A DNA stretch of 42,453 nucleotides from Chromatiaceae bacterium (GCA_013426805.1 JACDZG010000058.1:1-42453); one strand, 5' to 3'. Positions 9,401 through 19,471 are shown, counted from the first letter of the stretch. Program-made: numbers and translations. Notes: a model not told the origin generated them from the letters alone.

Positions 9401-10048
9401 ATGCGAACCCGGGTTAAGATCTGCGGTCTCACTCGGCCGGAGGATGTGTGTGCCGCGGTAGCGGCGGGTGTCGATGCCATTGGTCTGGTGTTCTATCCGC
9501 CGAGTCCGCGGGCGGTGACGCCCGCTCAGGCGCGTGCACTGTGCCGACTGGTATCGCCATTCGTGACGATGGTCGGACTCTTCGTCGATGCGTCTGCGAC
9601 GGCGGTCCGCCAGGTTCTTGAGCAGGTCCCGCTCGAACTCTTGCAGTTTCATGGCGACGAACCGCCCGAACTGTGCGGGAGTTTCGGCCGACGCTGGATC
9701 AAGGCCGTGCGGATGCGTCCGGGGCTCGATCTCATGGCCCAGGCCGCGCGCTATGAAGCTGCTGCCGGGCTCCTTCTCGACGCCTACGACCCGGGCCTGC
9801 CCGGTGGGACCGGTGCCACCTTCGATTGGGCGCGCATTCCGCCTGAGCTGGCTTCGCGTATCGTCCTCGCCGGAGGACTTGATCCAGGGAACGTGGCTGC
9901 CGCGATTCGTCGGGTACGTCCTTACGCGATCGATGTGAGCGGCGGCCTGGAGGCCGCCAAAGGCGTTAAAGATCCGGCGAAAATTCATGCTTTTATGCAA
10001 GGGGTACGCGATGGCGACACAACCGGCGACGACGGCCGAGACGATTGA
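9401..10048 (+). CDS. trpF: Phosphoribosylanthranilate isomerase
   Basis: TrpF isomerises N-(5-phosphoribosyl)anthranilate in tryptophan synthesis. The 215-residue product begins [16 protein letters not shown], where KICG holds the catalytic Cys of the (beta/alpha)8 barrel. The catalytic Asp lies in [15 protein letters not shown], and a phosphate-binding AIDVSGGLE is near the C-terminus. Upstream in-frame starts exist, but ATG 9401 gives the standard N-terminus. The end of trpF overlaps trpB by 38 bases in another frame, giving an unusual acidic tail ([11 protein letters not shown]). No trpC or trpD is nearby, so the tryptophan genes are split as in Pseudomonas. Confidence 0.96.
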   Translation: MRTRVKICGLTRPEDVCAAVAAGVDAIGLVFYPPSPRAVTPAQARALCRLVSPFVTMVGLFVDASATAVRQVLEQVPLELLQFHGDEPPELCGSFGRRWIKAVRMRPGLDLMAQAARYEAAAGLLLDAYDPGLPGGTGATFDWARIPPELASRIVLAGGLDPGNVAAAIRRVRPYAIDVSGGLEAAKGVKDPAKIHAFMQGVRDGDTTGDDGRDD

Positions 10049-11279
10049 TGACCGACGTGCGCGGGCGGACGTCCGGGCGCGAACACCCTATCACTGGCCA
10101 GACGCGGACGGTCATTTCGGCCCCTATGGCGGCCTGTTCGTGCCCGAAACACTGATGCAACCGCTCACCGAGCTGCGCGAGGCCTATGAGCGCTATCTGG
10201 GCGATCCGCAGTTTCAAGCCGAACTCGACGCCGATCTGCAGGATTACGTTGGCCGGCCCTCGCCGATCTATCTCGCCGCGCGCTGGAGCCGCGAACTCGG
10301 CGGCGCCCGGATCTTCCTGAAGCGCGAGGACCTGAACCACACCGGCGCTCACAAGATCAACAACACCGTGGGTCAGGCCCTGCTCGCCAGGCGCATGGGT
10401 AAGACCCGCATCATCGCCGAGACAGGCGCCGGCCAGCATGGGGTGGCCAGTGCGACCGTGGCGGCGCGCTTGGGGTTGGAGTGCGTGGTTTACATGGGCG
10501 AGGTCGATGTGGCGCGGCAGGAGGCCAATGTCTACCGCATGCGGTTGCTCGGTGCCCGTGTGGTGCCGGTCAAGTCAGGCTCACGCACCCTCAAAGATGC
10601 GCTGAACGAGGCGATGCGCGATTGGGTCACCAATATCGACAACACCTTCTACATCATCGGCACCGTTGCTGGCCCGCACCCCTATCCGGCCATGGTACGG
10701 GACTTTCAGTCGGTGATCGGGCGCGAGGCCCGGGCGCAGATGCTGGCGCGCACCGGACGTCTGCCCGACGCCCTGGTCGCCTGTGTCGGCGGCGGGTCCA
10801 ACGCCATCGGTCTCTTCTACCCGTTCATCGAGGATACGGAGGTGGCCATGTACGGGATCGAGGCCGCCGGTGACGGACTTGAAACCGGCCGCCATGCCGC
10901 GCCGCTCAACGCCGGCCGACCCGGGGTGCTGCATGGCAATCGCACCTATCTCATGGAGGACAGCAACGGCCAGATCATCGAGACCCACTCGGTCTCCGCC
11001 GGTCTGGACTATCCGGGGGTCGGTCCGGAGCATGCCTGGCTCAAGGACTCCGGGCGCGCCCGTTATGACGCCATTACCGACCAGGAAGCTTTGGCCGCCT
11101 TCCACTGCCTGACTCGCACCGAGGGCATCATCCCGGCCCTGGAGTCGAGTCATGCCCTGGCCTACGCGGCCAAGCTCGCCCCCACCATGCGCCGCGAGCA
11201 GAGCATTCTGGTGAACCTGTCCGGTCGTGGGGACAAGGATATGCACACCGTCGCCAAGCACGAGGGCCTGATCCTGTGA
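10011..11279 (+). CDS. trpB: Tryptophan synthase beta chain
   Basis: TrpB condenses indole with serine to make tryptophan, using pyridoxal phosphate, in an alpha2beta2 complex with TrpA. The 422-residue protein has the PLP lysine at Lys115 in HTGAHKINN, the phosphate-binding loop GGGSNAIG, and the C-terminal [16 protein letters not shown]-type N-terminal sequence ([15 protein letters not shown]) is present. The ATG at 10011 has AGGGG about six bases upstream and lies inside the end of trpF. The trpB stop overlaps the GTG start of trpA, so the two subunits are coupled. Family length is about 395-410; the small excess is an N-terminal extension. Confidence 0.98.
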   Translation: MATQPATTAETIDDRRARADVRARTPYHWPDADGHFGPYGGLFVPETLMQPLTELREAYERYLGDPQFQAELDADLQDYVGRPSPIYLAARWSRELGGARIFLKREDLNHTGAHKINNTVGQALLARRMGKTRIIAETGAGQHGVASATVAARLGLECVVYMGEVDVARQEANVYRMRLLGARVVPVKSGSRTLKDALNEAMRDWVTNIDNTFYIIGTVAGPHPYPAMVRDFQSVIGREARAQMLARTGRLPDALVACVGGGSNAIGLFYPFIEDTEVAMYGIEAAGDGLETGRHAAPLNAGRPGVLHGNRTYLMEDSNGQIIETHSVSAGLDYPGVGPEHAWLKDSGRARYDAITDQEALAAFHCLTRTEGIIPALESSHALAYAAKLAPTMRREQSILVNLSGRGDKDMHTVAKHEGLIL

Positions 11280-12091
11280 GTCGTATCGCTGCCCGTTTCG
11301 AGTCCCTGCGCGCGCGCGGACGCACTGCCCTGATTCCATTCGTCACCGCCGGTGATCCAAACGCCGCGACCACCGTTGCGCTCATGCATGCGATGGTCAC
11401 CGCCGGGGCGGATCTGATCGAGCTGGGCGTGCCCTTTTCCGACCCCATCGCGGATGGTCCGGTGATTCAGCGCGCGACCGAGCGCGCACTCGCCAACGGC
11501 ATCGCTCTGAGCGATGTGATCGCCATGGTGCGCGCGTTCCGCGCCACGGATGCGCAGACCCCGGTCGTGCTGATGGGCTACCTCAATCCAATCGAGGTTA
11601 TGGGCTACGCACAGTTCGCCGCGCAAGCCGCGGCGGCCGGCGTCGATGGCGCGCTGGTGGTGGACGTACCGCCGGAGGAGGGGCACGACCTGGTGGGCGC
11701 ACTGCGCGCCCAGGGGCTCGATCTCGTCTATCTGCTGGCCCCGACCTCGACCGAGCAGCGCATCCGCCGCATCGGCGCGGCGGCCTCCGGCTTCGTCTAC
11801 TACGTTTCGGTCAAGGGAGTGACCGGTGCCGGCCATCTCGACCTGGTCGGTGTCGCCGACCGGGTGGGTGTGATCAAATCATTGATCCCGCTACCGGTCG
11901 GAGTCGGATTCGGCATCAAGGATGCGGCGACTGCGGCCCAGGTCGCGCGCCTTGCCGACGCGGTGATTGTCGGCAGCGCTATTGTCAGTCAGATCGAGGA
12001 TCTCGTCGCCACGCCGGAGCGGATTCCTGCCGTGATCGGCGATTTTCTGTCCGGCCTGCGCGCCGCGATGGACGGAGCCGATCGTGGCTAA
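11276..12091 (+). CDS. trpA: Tryptophan synthase alpha chain
   Basis: TrpA cleaves indole-3-glycerol phosphate and channels indole to TrpB. The 271 residues show the TrpA signature [21 protein letters not shown], containing the catalytic Glu and Asp, and the phosphate loop [24 protein letters not shown] at the N-terminus is also characteristic. The start is GTG overlapping the trpB TGA (GTGA). The stop overlaps or sits just before the accD N-terminal region, indicating an operon trpF-trpB-trpA-accD. Confidence 0.98.
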   Translation: MSRIAARFESLRARGRTALIPFVTAGDPNAATTVALMHAMVTAGADLIELGVPFSDPIADGPVIQRATERALANGIALSDVIAMVRAFRATDAQTPVVLMGYLNPIEVMGYAQFAAQAAAAGVDGALVVDVPPEEGHDLVGALRAQGLDLVYLLAPTSTEQRIRRIGAAASGFVYYVSVKGVTGAGHLDLVGVADRVGVIKSLIPLPVGVGFGIKDAATAAQVARLADAVIVGSAIVSQIEDLVATPERIPAVIGDFLSGLRAAMDGADRG

Positions 12092-12128
12092 GAAAGTGAT
12101 CGATACCGAGGATTTACGCGAAAAGACC

Positions 12129-12989
12129 ATGAGTTGGTTTGAAAAGCTGATGCCGAGCCGCATCCGCACCGAGGCGAGCCATAAGCGTGCCGTACCGGAA
12201 GGGATCTGGGCCAAATGCCCTGGCTGCAACGCGATCCTCTATCGCGCTGAACTCGAGCGCAACCTTGAGGTCTGCCCCAAGTGCAACCACCACAACCGCA
12301 TCCGCGCGCGGCGGCGGCTGGACTGCTTTCTCGATGCTGAACCGCGCGAGGAGTTGGGCGTCGAGATGGAATCGGCTGATCCGCTTAAGTTCAAGGATCT
12401 CAAACGCTACAAGGATCGTTTGATCGCGGCCCAGAAACAGACCGGCGAGAAGGATGCGCTAGTGGTGCTGCGCGGTCGGCTGAAAGGCGAGCCGGTGGTT
12501 GCCGCCGCTTTCGAGTTCGAGTTCATGGGGGGGTCCATGGGTTCGGTGGTCGGGGAGCGCTTCGTGCGCGGCATGGACAGCGCCCTGGAAAACGGCGCCG
12601 CCCTGGTGTGTTTTTCGGCCAGCGGCGGGGCGCGCATGCAGGAGAGTCTGTTCTCGCTCATGCAGATGGCCAAGACCAGCGCGGCCCTGGGGCAGTTGCG
12701 GGCGCGCGGTCTGCCCTTCATCTCGGTGATGACCGATCCGACCATGGGCGGCGTTTCGGCCAGCCTGGCGATGCTCGGTGACATCAACATCGCCGAACCC
12801 GGTGCCCTGATCGGTTTCGCCGGCCCCCGTGTCATCGAGCAGACGGTGCGCGAGAAACTCCCGGAGGGTTTCCAGCGCAGTGAATTCCTGATGGAGAAGG
12901 GCGCCTTGGACATGATCGTCGACCGTCGTGACCTGCGTGAACGCGTCAGCGATCTGCTGGCGATTCTGGCGCGTCGGCCGCGGCCCTGA
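12129..12989 (+). CDS. accD: Acetyl-CoA carboxylase carboxyltransferase subunit beta
   Basis: AccD pairs with AccA to transfer the carboxyl group from biotin to acetyl-CoA, the first committed step of fatty acid synthesis. The zinc ribbon is seen as CPGC followed by CPKC near residues 32-54. The crotonase-like core includes [28 protein letters not shown] and [17 protein letters not shown] favour ATG 12129 because [13 protein letters not shown] matches the usual AccD N-terminus. An in-frame GTG at 12084 overlaps the trpA stop, has a GGAG upstream and would add 15 residues, so it remains possible. folC follows by nine bases, and the accD-folC order is widely conserved. Confidence 0.96.
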   Translation: MSWFEKLMPSRIRTEASHKRAVPEGIWAKCPGCNAILYRAELERNLEVCPKCNHHNRIRARRRLDCFLDAEPREELGVEMESADPLKFKDLKRYKDRLIAAQKQTGEKDALVVLRGRLKGEPVVAAAFEFEFMGGSMGSVVGERFVRGMDSALENGAALVCFSASGGARMQESLFSLMQMAKTSAALGQLRARGLPFISVMTDPTMGGVSASLAMLGDINIAEPGALIGFAGPRVIEQTVREKLPEGFQRSEFLMEKGALDMIVDRRDLRERVSDLLAILARRPRP

Positions 12990-12997
12990 GCAGCGCA

Positions 12998-14269
12998 ATG
13001 CCTATGAAGACCCTGGAGGAATGGCTCGCCTGGCAGAGCACATTGCACCCGCATCGCATGGAACTTGGACTGGAGCGGGTGGCCGACGTGTGGTCACGGC
13101 TTGGCGCGCCTGGCCTGGGTGGTCCGGTCATCACCGTCGGCGGGACCAACGGCAAGGGGTCCTGTGTGGCCTTGATCGAGGCCATGGCGCAGGCCGCGGG
13201 CTATCGCACGGCCTGCTACACCTCGCCGCATCTGTTGCGTTACAACGAGCGGGTGCGCATCAATGGTGAGGCGGTGACGGATGAGGCACTGTGCGCGGTC
13301 TTTGCCCGGGTTGAGGACGCCCGCGGCGCGACGCCGCTGACCTATTTCGAGTTCGGTACCCTGGCCGCGCTCGACCTGTTCGCGGCCGCCGGGCCGGATC
13401 TGGTTGTATTGGAAGTAGGTCTGGGCGGGCGGCTCGACGCGGTGAATCTGATCGACGCGGATTGTGCGGTGGTGACCTCGATCGGTCGCGACCACATGGC
13501 CTGGCTGGGTGAGACCCCGGATGCCATCGCCGCGGAGAAGGCTGGTATTTTCCGGTCCGGGCGTCCGGCGATCATCGGTCAGCCGGATGCCCCCGAGCGG
13601 CTTCGCGCTCAGGCGCAACATCTGGGCGCACCGGTGTTCCAGGTGGGCCGCGAACTTGCTGCGGAGCGTGATGCGGAGAGCGGCGGCTGGATCTGGCGGG
13701 GGAGCGATGGCGAACGCCTGGCCTTGCCGATACCGGCCATGCGCGGCGCCCATCAGATCCACAATGCCGCCGCCGCGCTGGCGGCGCTACGCAGTCTGCG
13801 CGCGCGGCTGCCGCTGCCGGTGCAGGCGATTCGGGCCGGTCTCGGGCGGGCCCGGCTGCCCGGTCGGTTTCAAGTGGTCCCCGGCACGGTCACCTGGATT
13901 CTGGATGTCGCGCATAACCCGCAGGCCGCCGCGGCCTTGGCGGAGAATCTGCGCGGGTTTCGCGGTACCGGGCGGGTGCGGGCCGTCTTCGGCGTGCTGG
14001 CCGACAAGGAAGCGGAGGCGGTTGCGGCACCACTGAAGCCGCTGGTTGATGCCTGGTATCTCACCGCGAGCCGGGACGCGCGCGCCATGCCGGCCGCCCG
14101 GCTGGCGGAGTGTTTGCGCGACGTCCTTCACGGGGCGCAAAGCGCGGTATGGGCCAGTGTTCCGGAGGCCATCGATGCCGCCCTGGCCGCGTCTGCGCCC
14201 GGCGATTGTTTGCTGATTTACGGTTCGTTCACGATCGTCGGTGAGGCGCTCGCGCGGCAGATCGAGTGA
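12998..14269 (+). CDS. folC: Bifunctional folylpolyglutamate/dihydrofolate synthase
   Basis: FolC adds L-glutamate to dihydropteroate and to reduced folates using ATP. The 423-residue Mur-ligase-type protein has the P-loop GGTNGKGSCVAL, the folate-binding YTSPHLLRYNERVRINGE, the Mur-ligase metal and substrate segments EVGLGGRLDAVNLID and GRDHMAWLG, and the C-terminal domain start DVAHNPQAA. The length fits bacterial FolC (about 420-435). A second in-frame ATG at 13004 is a possible start. It sits between accD and the SPOR-domain gene as in many gammaproteobacteria. Confidence 0.97.
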   Translation: MPMKTLEEWLAWQSTLHPHRMELGLERVADVWSRLGAPGLGGPVITVGGTNGKGSCVALIEAMAQAAGYRTACYTSPHLLRYNERVRINGEAVTDEALCAVFARVEDARGATPLTYFEFGTLAALDLFAAAGPDLVVLEVGLGGRLDAVNLIDADCAVVTSIGRDHMAWLGETPDAIAAEKAGIFRSGRPAIIGQPDAPERLRAQAQHLGAPVFQVGRELAAERDAESGGWIWRGSDGERLALPIPAMRGAHQIHNAAAALAALRSLRARLPLPVQAIRAGLGRARLPGRFQVVPGTVTWILDVAHNPQAAAALAENLRGFRGTGRVRAVFGVLADKEAEAVAAPLKPLVDAWYLTASRDARAMPAARLAECLRDVLHGAQSAVWASVPEAIDAALAASAPGDCLLIYGSFTIVGEALARQIE

Positions 14270-14283
14270 GTCGCCCATGCTGC

Positions 14284-14350
14284 TATACTGCGCGGCCAGA
14301 GCAGCGGCGCGTCCAGGCCCGGGGAGGTGTCGCCTAACGGCGAGCCCGGG
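14284..14350 (+). promoter_or_regulatory. Possible -10 box and structured leader before the SPOR gene
   Basis: TATACT at 14284-14289 resembles a -10 element. Downstream, CCCGGG at 14318-14323 and 14345-14350 enclose a perfect TCGCC-TAAC-GGCGA hairpin (14330-14343), giving a compact two-part stem in the leader, about 50 bases before the start codon. No convincing -35 element or U-tract is visible. The hairpin is certain as sequence; its function is not. Confidence 0.25.
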
Positions 14351-14398
14351 TGTATGCCGTCCAGTCTTGGTCTGTTCGCCGCGGGAGAGATAGGATCT

Positions 14399-15007
14399 AT
14401 GCGAGAAGGTGCCAAAAAACGGTTGATCGGTGCGCTGGTGCTCGTCACTCTGGCGGTCATCTTCGTGCCCATGTGGTTCGAGCCCGAGTCCTCTCTGGAC
14501 ACCCTGCCGCCGATTCAGGAGTCCATGTCGCGCGCTCCGAGCTTCGATCCGAAAGTGCAGACGGAAGTCTTTCTGCGGCCGGAGGACTCCGGGGTCGGTG
14601 GGCTCGATGAGACACAGTTGACTGTCTCCGAGCCCCTGGCGCTGCCCGGAGTCCCCGGGTCGGGCGGGGCAACAACACCCCGGCCGGCCGACGCCGGGAC
14701 AACCAAGGCACCCACCACGGCGGAGACGACGGCCAATGCCGCGGTGTCGCCGCGCGGCGCCAACGACGGCCTGCCCTCCTGGGTGATCCAGGTCGCCAGT
14801 GTCGCCACACCGGAAGGCGCGGCCGACCTGGAGCGTAAGTTACGGGCGGGTGGCTTCACGGCCTTCGTGGAAAAGGCGACTGTCAACGGCAAGGTGTATT
14901 ACCGAGTCCGGGTGGGTCCGGAACTGGATCGCGCCCGCGCCGAACAGACCGCCGCGCGGCTGCGTGAGCGCCACAAGGTCAATACACTGATCACGAACTA
15001 TCCATAA
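14399..15007 (+). CDS. dedD: SPOR-domain cell-division protein, DedD-like
   Basis: This 202-residue protein is a bitopic inner-membrane protein. It has a short cytoplasmic tail (MREGAKKRL), one membrane helix at about 9-27 (LIGALVLVTLAVIFVPMWF), a Pro/Thr/Ala-rich linker, and a C-terminal SPOR domain from about 125 (SWVIQVASVATPEGAADLERKL to YYRVRVGPELDRARAEQTA). SPOR domains bind denuded septal peptidoglycan, so a septal role is expected. Position between folC and cvpA matches dedD in other gammaproteobacteria. ATG 14399 is chosen because it gives the standard charged N-terminus and a GGGAGAGATAGGA stretch precedes it. Confidence 0.9.
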   Translation: MREGAKKRLIGALVLVTLAVIFVPMWFEPESSLDTLPPIQESMSRAPSFDPKVQTEVFLRPEDSGVGGLDETQLTVSEPLALPGVPGSGGATTPRPADAGTTKAPTTAETTANAAVSPRGANDGLPSWVIQVASVATPEGAADLERKLRAGGFTAFVEKATVNGKVYYRVRVGPELDRARAEQTAARLRERHKVNTLITNYP

Positions 15008-15042
15008 GGGGCGCGATCGCGTGCCTGCGCTGGGGAACCGCT

Positions 15043-15534
15043 ATGAACTGGGTCGATATTGCGATCGTTGCGATCATCCTGGTGTCCGCGCTGATCGGAT
15101 TGGCGCGCGGGCTGATCCGCGAGGTGTTGTCGCTGGCCGTCTGGCTTGCCGCACTCGGGGTCGCTTATCTCTATCATAAGGGGGTCGCGGATGCGCTGAC
15201 CGCACAGATCGCCCAGCCGAACGTGCGGGTCGGCGTCGCTTTTGTCGGGCTGATCCTGGTCGTTTTGATACTGGGCTCCATCATCGGGGCACTCCTGACG
15301 GCGCTGATCGATAAGACCGGGCTGACCGGTCTGGACCGGCTGCTGGGGCTGATTTTTGGTGCGGGACGCGGGGGCGTGGTGGTCGCCATGGCGGTGTTCC
15401 TGGCGGCCCTGACCCCGTTGCCGGAGGAGTCCTGGTGGCAGGAATCCGGGGTCATCGTTCAGTTTCAGCAGGCCGCCGAATGGCTTTTGGGTCTGGTCCC
15501 GTCGGACATCCAGGAGCAGTTGAAGCGGGTCTGA
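15043..15534 (+). CDS. cvpA: CvpA family membrane protein
   Basis: CvpA is a small inner-membrane protein linked to colicin V production and envelope homeostasis; its biochemical role is unsettled. The 163 residues contain four hydrophobic segments (roughly 5-22, 28-46, 63-87 and 100-122). The family motif GLARGLIREVLSLAVWL is near residue 20, and a short Trp-rich amphipathic tail follows. It lies 35 bases after dedD and directly upstream of purF, the classic cvpA-purF arrangement, though here a 179-base spacer separates them. Confidence 0.94.
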   Translation: MNWVDIAIVAIILVSALIGLARGLIREVLSLAVWLAALGVAYLYHKGVADALTAQIAQPNVRVGVAFVGLILVVLILGSIIGALLTALIDKTGLTGLDRLLGLIFGAGRGGVVVAMAVFLAALTPLPEESWWQESGVIVQFQQAAEWLLGLVPSDIQEQLKRV

Positions 15535-15713
15535 GTGTTTCTGCACCGGGTCCCGATCGACCGGCGATTGCCCGGACGCCAAGGCGCCCCGGCGATGGCA
15601 TCGGCGGTGGGCCGTGGCGCGGCATGGTTGCGGTGAGCCCCGTTCTCGGGTAGTTTTCTGCGCTTCCTGTTTTTCGGCGTCCGTCTGCGGTAGACGCGCG
15701 AGTGAGGTCTCCA

Positions 15714-17228
15714 ATGTGCGGCATCGTCGGCATCGTCGGCAAGGGGCTGGTCAATCAGGCGCTCTATGACGCCCTGCTGGTGCTCCAGCACCGCGGCCAG
15801 GACGCGGCGGGGATCGTGACCTGCGAGGGTGAGCGGCTGCATTTGCGCAAGGACAAGGGGTTGGTGCGCGATGTGTTCCGCACCCGCAACATGCTCCAGT
15901 TGCGCGGCACCATGGGCGTGGGTCATGCGCGCTACCCGACCGCCGGAGCCGCCAGTTCCGCCGAGGCCCAGCCCTTCTACGTCAATTCTCCTTACGGCAT
16001 CGTGTTGGCCCACAACGGCAATCTGACCAATGCCGAGGAGTTGAAGCGCGACCTCTTTGTCGACGACCTGCGACACATCAATACCGACTCGGATTCGGAG
16101 GTGCTGCTCAACATTTTTGCCCACGAGTTACAGGTTCAGGGCAAGTTGCGCATCGATGAACAGGATATCTTTCGAGCCGTGTCCGGAGTGCACCGGCGCT
16201 GTCGCGGCGGCTATGCCGCGGTGGCGATGATTCCGGGTTTCGGTGTCTTTGGTTTTCGCGATCCCTTCGGCATCCGTCCGCTGATCTACGGCCAGCGGGA
16301 GACCGATGAGGGCACCGAGTACATGATCGCCTCGGAGTCTGTGGCTCTGAACACCCTGGGGTTCACCCTGATTGCCGACGTGGCCCCCGGCGAGGCGGTC
16401 TTCATCAGCGTGGACGGCGAACTCCATACGCAGCAGTGTGCCGCCTCGCCGGTTCTCTCCCCCTGTATTTTCGAGTTTGTCTATCTGGCGCGGCCGGATT
16501 CCATCATCGACAACATCTCGGTGCACAAGGCACGCTCGCGGATGGGTAAACGGCTGGCTGCCAAGATCAAGCGCGAATGGGCCGCCCACGACATCGATGT
16601 CGTCATCCCGATTCCGGACACCAGTCGTACCGCCGCGCTGCAACTCGCCAATCACCTGAACCTCCCCTACAGCGAAGGCTTCATCAAGAATCGCTACATT
16701 GGCCGCACCTTCATCATGCCCGGTCAAAAGGTGCGTAAACAGTCGGTTCGGCAGAAACTCAACGCCATCGATCTGGAGTTCAAGAAGAAGAATGTCCTGC
16801 TGGTGGATGACTCCATCGTGCGTGGCACCACCTCCCAGCAGATCATCCAGATGGCACGCGAGGCTGGCGCCAATCGGGTCTATTTCGCCTCCGCCGCGCC
16901 GCCGGTGCGCTTCCCGAATGTTTACGGTATCGACATGCCGTCCGCCGTCGAACTGGTCGCGCACGGGCGTACCGCCGACGCTGTGGCCGCGTTTCTGGGT
17001 GCCGACGGACTCATCTATCAGGATCTGGATGATCTGATTCAGGCCGTTCAGAAGCGGGGCAAGAGCCACGTGGATCGTTTCGACTGCTCGGTCTTCGACG
17101 GGCACTATGTGACCGGAGATGTGACCGCGGATTACCTCCAGCATCTCGAGACCAACCGCAACGACCATGCCAAGGAGGTTCACTCCTTGTACAGCGAGAA
17201 TGTCATTGGCTTGCACAATACCGCCTGA
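15714..17228 (+). CDS. purF: Amidophosphoribosyltransferase
   Basis: PurF makes 5-phosphoribosylamine from PRPP and glutamine, the first step of purine synthesis. The ATG at 15714 is chosen because it places the catalytic nucleophile Cys at position 2 (MCGIVGIVG), as needed for the Ntn-type glutaminase domain; a more upstream GTG at 15702 would bury it. The glutaminase half includes [15 protein letters not shown] and AHNGNLTN. The transferase half carries the PRPP loop [14 protein letters not shown]. Length (504 residues) equals the E. coli enzyme. metZ starts seven bases downstream. Confidence 0.98.
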   Translation: MCGIVGIVGKGLVNQALYDALLVLQHRGQDAAGIVTCEGERLHLRKDKGLVRDVFRTRNMLQLRGTMGVGHARYPTAGAASSAEAQPFYVNSPYGIVLAHNGNLTNAEELKRDLFVDDLRHINTDSDSEVLLNIFAHELQVQGKLRIDEQDIFRAVSGVHRRCRGGYAAVAMIPGFGVFGFRDPFGIRPLIYGQRETDEGTEYMIASESVALNTLGFTLIADVAPGEAVFISVDGELHTQQCAASPVLSPCIFEFVYLARPDSIIDNISVHKARSRMGKRLAAKIKREWAAHDIDVVIPIPDTSRTAALQLANHLNLPYSEGFIKNRYIGRTFIMPGQKVRKQSVRQKLNAIDLEFKKKNVLLVDDSIVRGTTSQQIIQMAREAGANRVYFASAAPPVRFPNVYGIDMPSAVELVAHGRTADAVAAFLGADGLIYQDLDDLIQAVQKRGKSHVDRFDCSVFDGHYVTGDVTADYLQHLETNRNDHAKEVHSLYSENVIGLHNTA

Positions 17229-17235
17229 AGACGCT

Positions 17236-18447
17236 TTGAATCCTGATTTGCCGGACGCCGGATCGGCGACCGGCTTCGCCACCCGCGCGGTGCGTGTCGG
17301 GCACCACCGTACCCCAGAGGGGGAGCACGCCGAACCCATCTTCGCCACTTCGAGCTTCGTCTTCGGCAGTGCCGCCGAGGCCGCCGCACGCTTTTCCGGA
17401 GAGCAAGCGGGAAACATCTACTCGCGCTTTACCAATCCGACGGTGCGCGCCTTCGAGGAGCGGCTGGCCTCGTTGGAGGGCGGGACGTCCTGCGTGGCCA
17501 CGGCCTCGGGCATGGCTGCCATCCTCGCGGTATGCATGGGCTTGCTCAAGGTTGGGGACCATATCGTCTCCTCGCGCAGCGTCTTCGGCAGCACCACCAT
17601 GCTGTTCAATAAGTATTTGGCCCGGTTCGGCATCGCCACCAGCTATGTGCCGTTGAGCGATGCGTCGGCCTGGGCCGCGGCGATCCGCCCGCAGACCCGG
17701 CTGCTGTTCTGCGAGACGCCGTCCAATCCGCTGACCGAAATCGCCGATCTGCGTGCCTTGGCACAACTCGCGGGTGCGCACGGCTGCCTGCTGGCGGTCG
17801 ACAACTGTTTCTGTACCCCGGCCCTGCAGCGTCCGCTCGAACTGGGTGCGGATCTGGTCATCCATTCGGCGACCAAATATCTGGACGGGCAGGGACGCTG
17901 CATCGGCGGTGCTGTGGTCGGTGACCGCAAGCTGGTCGGTGAGGAGGTCTTCGGCGTTCTGCGCACCGCCGGGCCGACCATGAGCCCATTCAACGCCTGG
18001 GTTTTCCTCAAGGGGTTGGAGACCCTGGAACTGCGGATGCAGGCGCATTCGCGCGCGGCGGCGGATCTCGCCTGCTGGCTGAGCGAACAGTCAGCCGTCG
18101 AGCGGGTCTACTATCCGGGATTGCCGAACCACCCGCAGCACCATCTGGTGGGCGTGCAGCAGCGGGGCGGCGGCGGCATCGTCGCGTTCGACGTACGCGG
18201 CGGCCGAATTGGGGCCTGGCAGGTGATCGACGCCACGCGCATGCTCTCCATCACCGCCAATTTGGGCGATGTGAAGACCACCATCACCCACCCGGCCACC
18301 ACCACCCACGGGCGTCTGAGCCCGGAAGAGCGGGCCGCGGCGGGGATCGGCGAGGGGCTGGTGCGGATCGCCGTGGGGTTGGAGTCGAGCGCGGATATCC
18401 GGACTGATCTGGCGCGGGGGCTGGCGCTGGTGGAGCAGGATGAGTAA
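17236..18447 (+). CDS. metZ: O-succinylhomoserine sulfhydrylase
   Basis: MetZ is a PLP enzyme of the Cys/Met metabolism family. It forms homocysteine directly from O-succinylhomoserine and sulfide, a plausible choice for a sulfide-rich lifestyle. The PLP lysine is Lys214 in HSATKYLDGQGR. Other family segments are YSRFTNPTVRAFEERLASLEGG, SGMAAILAV, LLAVDNCFCTPALQRP, and SLGDVKTTITHPA-like sequence near residue 345. No ATG gives a full-length start; the TTG at 17236 gives 403 residues, matching Pseudomonas MetZ, with GAAG just upstream. MetB-type gamma-synthases share the fold, but placement next to purF favours metZ. Confidence 0.93.
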   Translation: MNPDLPDAGSATGFATRAVRVGHHRTPEGEHAEPIFATSSFVFGSAAEAAARFSGEQAGNIYSRFTNPTVRAFEERLASLEGGTSCVATASGMAAILAVCMGLLKVGDHIVSSRSVFGSTTMLFNKYLARFGIATSYVPLSDASAWAAAIRPQTRLLFCETPSNPLTEIADLRALAQLAGAHGCLLAVDNCFCTPALQRPLELGADLVIHSATKYLDGQGRCIGGAVVGDRKLVGEEVFGVLRTAGPTMSPFNAWVFLKGLETLELRMQAHSRAAADLACWLSEQSAVERVYYPGLPNHPQHHLVGVQQRGGGGIVAFDVRGGRIGAWQVIDATRMLSITANLGDVKTTITHPATTTHGRLSPEERAAAGIGEGLVRIAVGLESSADIRTDLARGLALVEQDE

Positions 18448-18498
18448 CGAGGCTATCATTATAGTCGACCCGCTCTGATGACAACGGAACCCAGCACT

Positions 18499-19374
18499 AT
18501 GCCCAAGATCCGCCGCGAGCCCGCCGTTGGCCCCTTTCGCGTCGACCAGTTGCGCGAGGGTGACCGCTATGAGCTCTCCAACGGCCATCCACTCTACTGT
18601 GCGCCGGCGCGGCGCGAGCACGCCGCGCCCAATCTGATCGGGGCCGCCGTCATCGACAGCGATCCGGCGGTCGAGTGGGCCGGCGTGGATGCCGGCTTCA
18701 CGCCCGCGCCGGGCACCCTGCGCGCCCCTGATGTGGCCGTGGCTGCCGCCGCCGGGGCGGACGCGGACGGCTGGATTCCCGGCGCGCCGCCGCTCGCCAT
18801 CGAGTATGCCGGTCGCGGTCAGGACCAGGCGGATCTCAAGGTCAAGATTGCCGAGTTGCTGGCGGCCGGAACCCGTTACGTGTGGGTGGTGCGGGTGCAG
18901 GGTCCGCGGCGGGTGGAGGTCCACGAGGCCGGCCAGCCGCCGCGCCTGGTCGGGGCGGGCGAAGTGTTGGCGGCGCCGGGCATCCTGCGCAATCCGATCC
19001 CGGTCGAGGCCCTGTACGATCGTGCCGCGGGGCATCGGGCAACGCTGCGCAATCTGCTGCAGCGGGAGGGTTACGACAGCCTGGAGGCGGTCCGCACGGA
19101 AGGTCACAAGGAAGGGCGCACGGAAGGGCGCAAGGAAGGTCACAAGGAAGGGCGCAAGGAAGGTCATAAGGAAGGTCGCAAGGAAGGGCGCCAAGAGGGA
19201 CGCGAGGAAGGCATGGCCGAGGCCATTCTCGCCTTGTTACAGGGCCGGGGCATCCCGGTGGACGCGCCGCTTGAGACCCGCGTGCGCGCCTGTCGGGAGC
19301 GCGACACCTTGCACTGCTGGCTGCTGCGGGCGGCCCGGATCGAGCGGGGTGAGCAGCTGTTCGACGCGCCGTGA
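18499..19374 (+). CDS. Uma2-family putative nuclease with KEGR repeats, copy 1
   Basis: The 291-residue product resembles the Uma2 (DUF820) family, predicted PD-(D/E)XK-type nucleases abundant in cyanobacteria and purple bacteria, with unproven function. Visible core elements are DRYELSNGHP near the N-terminus, LRAPDVAV (candidate catalytic Asp), LAIEY (candidate Glu) and KVKIAELLAAGTRYVWVV. The usual ExxSPSD loop is replaced by EYAGRGQDQAD, so activity is uncertain. After the core come ten tetrapeptide repeats (mostly RKEG and HKEG) and a C-terminal helix region (MAEAILALLQGRGIPVD). The start at 18499 is preferred to 18478 because GGAA precedes it at the spacing seen in copy 2. A near-identical paralogue follows 448 bases downstream. 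Confidence 0.8.
   Translation: MPKIRREPAVGPFRVDQLREGDRYELSNGHPLYCAPARREHAAPNLIGAAVIDSDPAVEWAGVDAGFTPAPGTLRAPDVAVAAAAGADADGWIPGAPPLAIEYAGRGQDQADLKVKIAELLAAGTRYVWVVRVQGPRRVEVHEAGQPPRLVGAGEVLAAPGILRNPIPVEALYDRAAGHRATLRNLLQREGYDSLEAVRTEGHKEGRTEGRKEGHKEGRKEGHKEGRKEGRQEGREEGMAEAILALLQGRGIPVDAPLETRVRACRERDTLHCWLLRAARIERGEQLFDAP
19093..19212 (+). repeat. Ten 12-bp tandem repeats encoding (R/H)(K/T)EG
   Basis: Ten in-frame 12-base units, consensus CGCAAGGAAGGN with CAC or CAT variants in the first codon, encode consecutive tetrapeptides. The paralogue at 20417-20500 has only seven units, which accounts exactly for the 12-residue length difference between the proteins. Confidence 0.9.
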
Positions 19375-19471
19375 TCAACCGTGCGGCGCGGTCAATCAAC
19401 AGTGCCCGAGCAGTCTTGACCCCGCATCCCGACAGGACTAGGTTGACCTCGATCGCCAACCGGAGTGGACC

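Larger units (their letters stand above)
18450..19374 (+). repeat. Duplicated segment, copy 1 (Uma2-like gene plus leader)
   Basis: This segment matches 19774-20662 (copy 2). The duplication starts upstream of the genes: AGGCTATCAT occurs 49 bases before the chosen start codon in both copies. The stretch 18796-19004 is identical to 20120-20328 over 209 bases, while flanking parts differ at scattered third-codon positions. The pattern suggests recent duplication or gene conversion. Confidence 0.85.
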
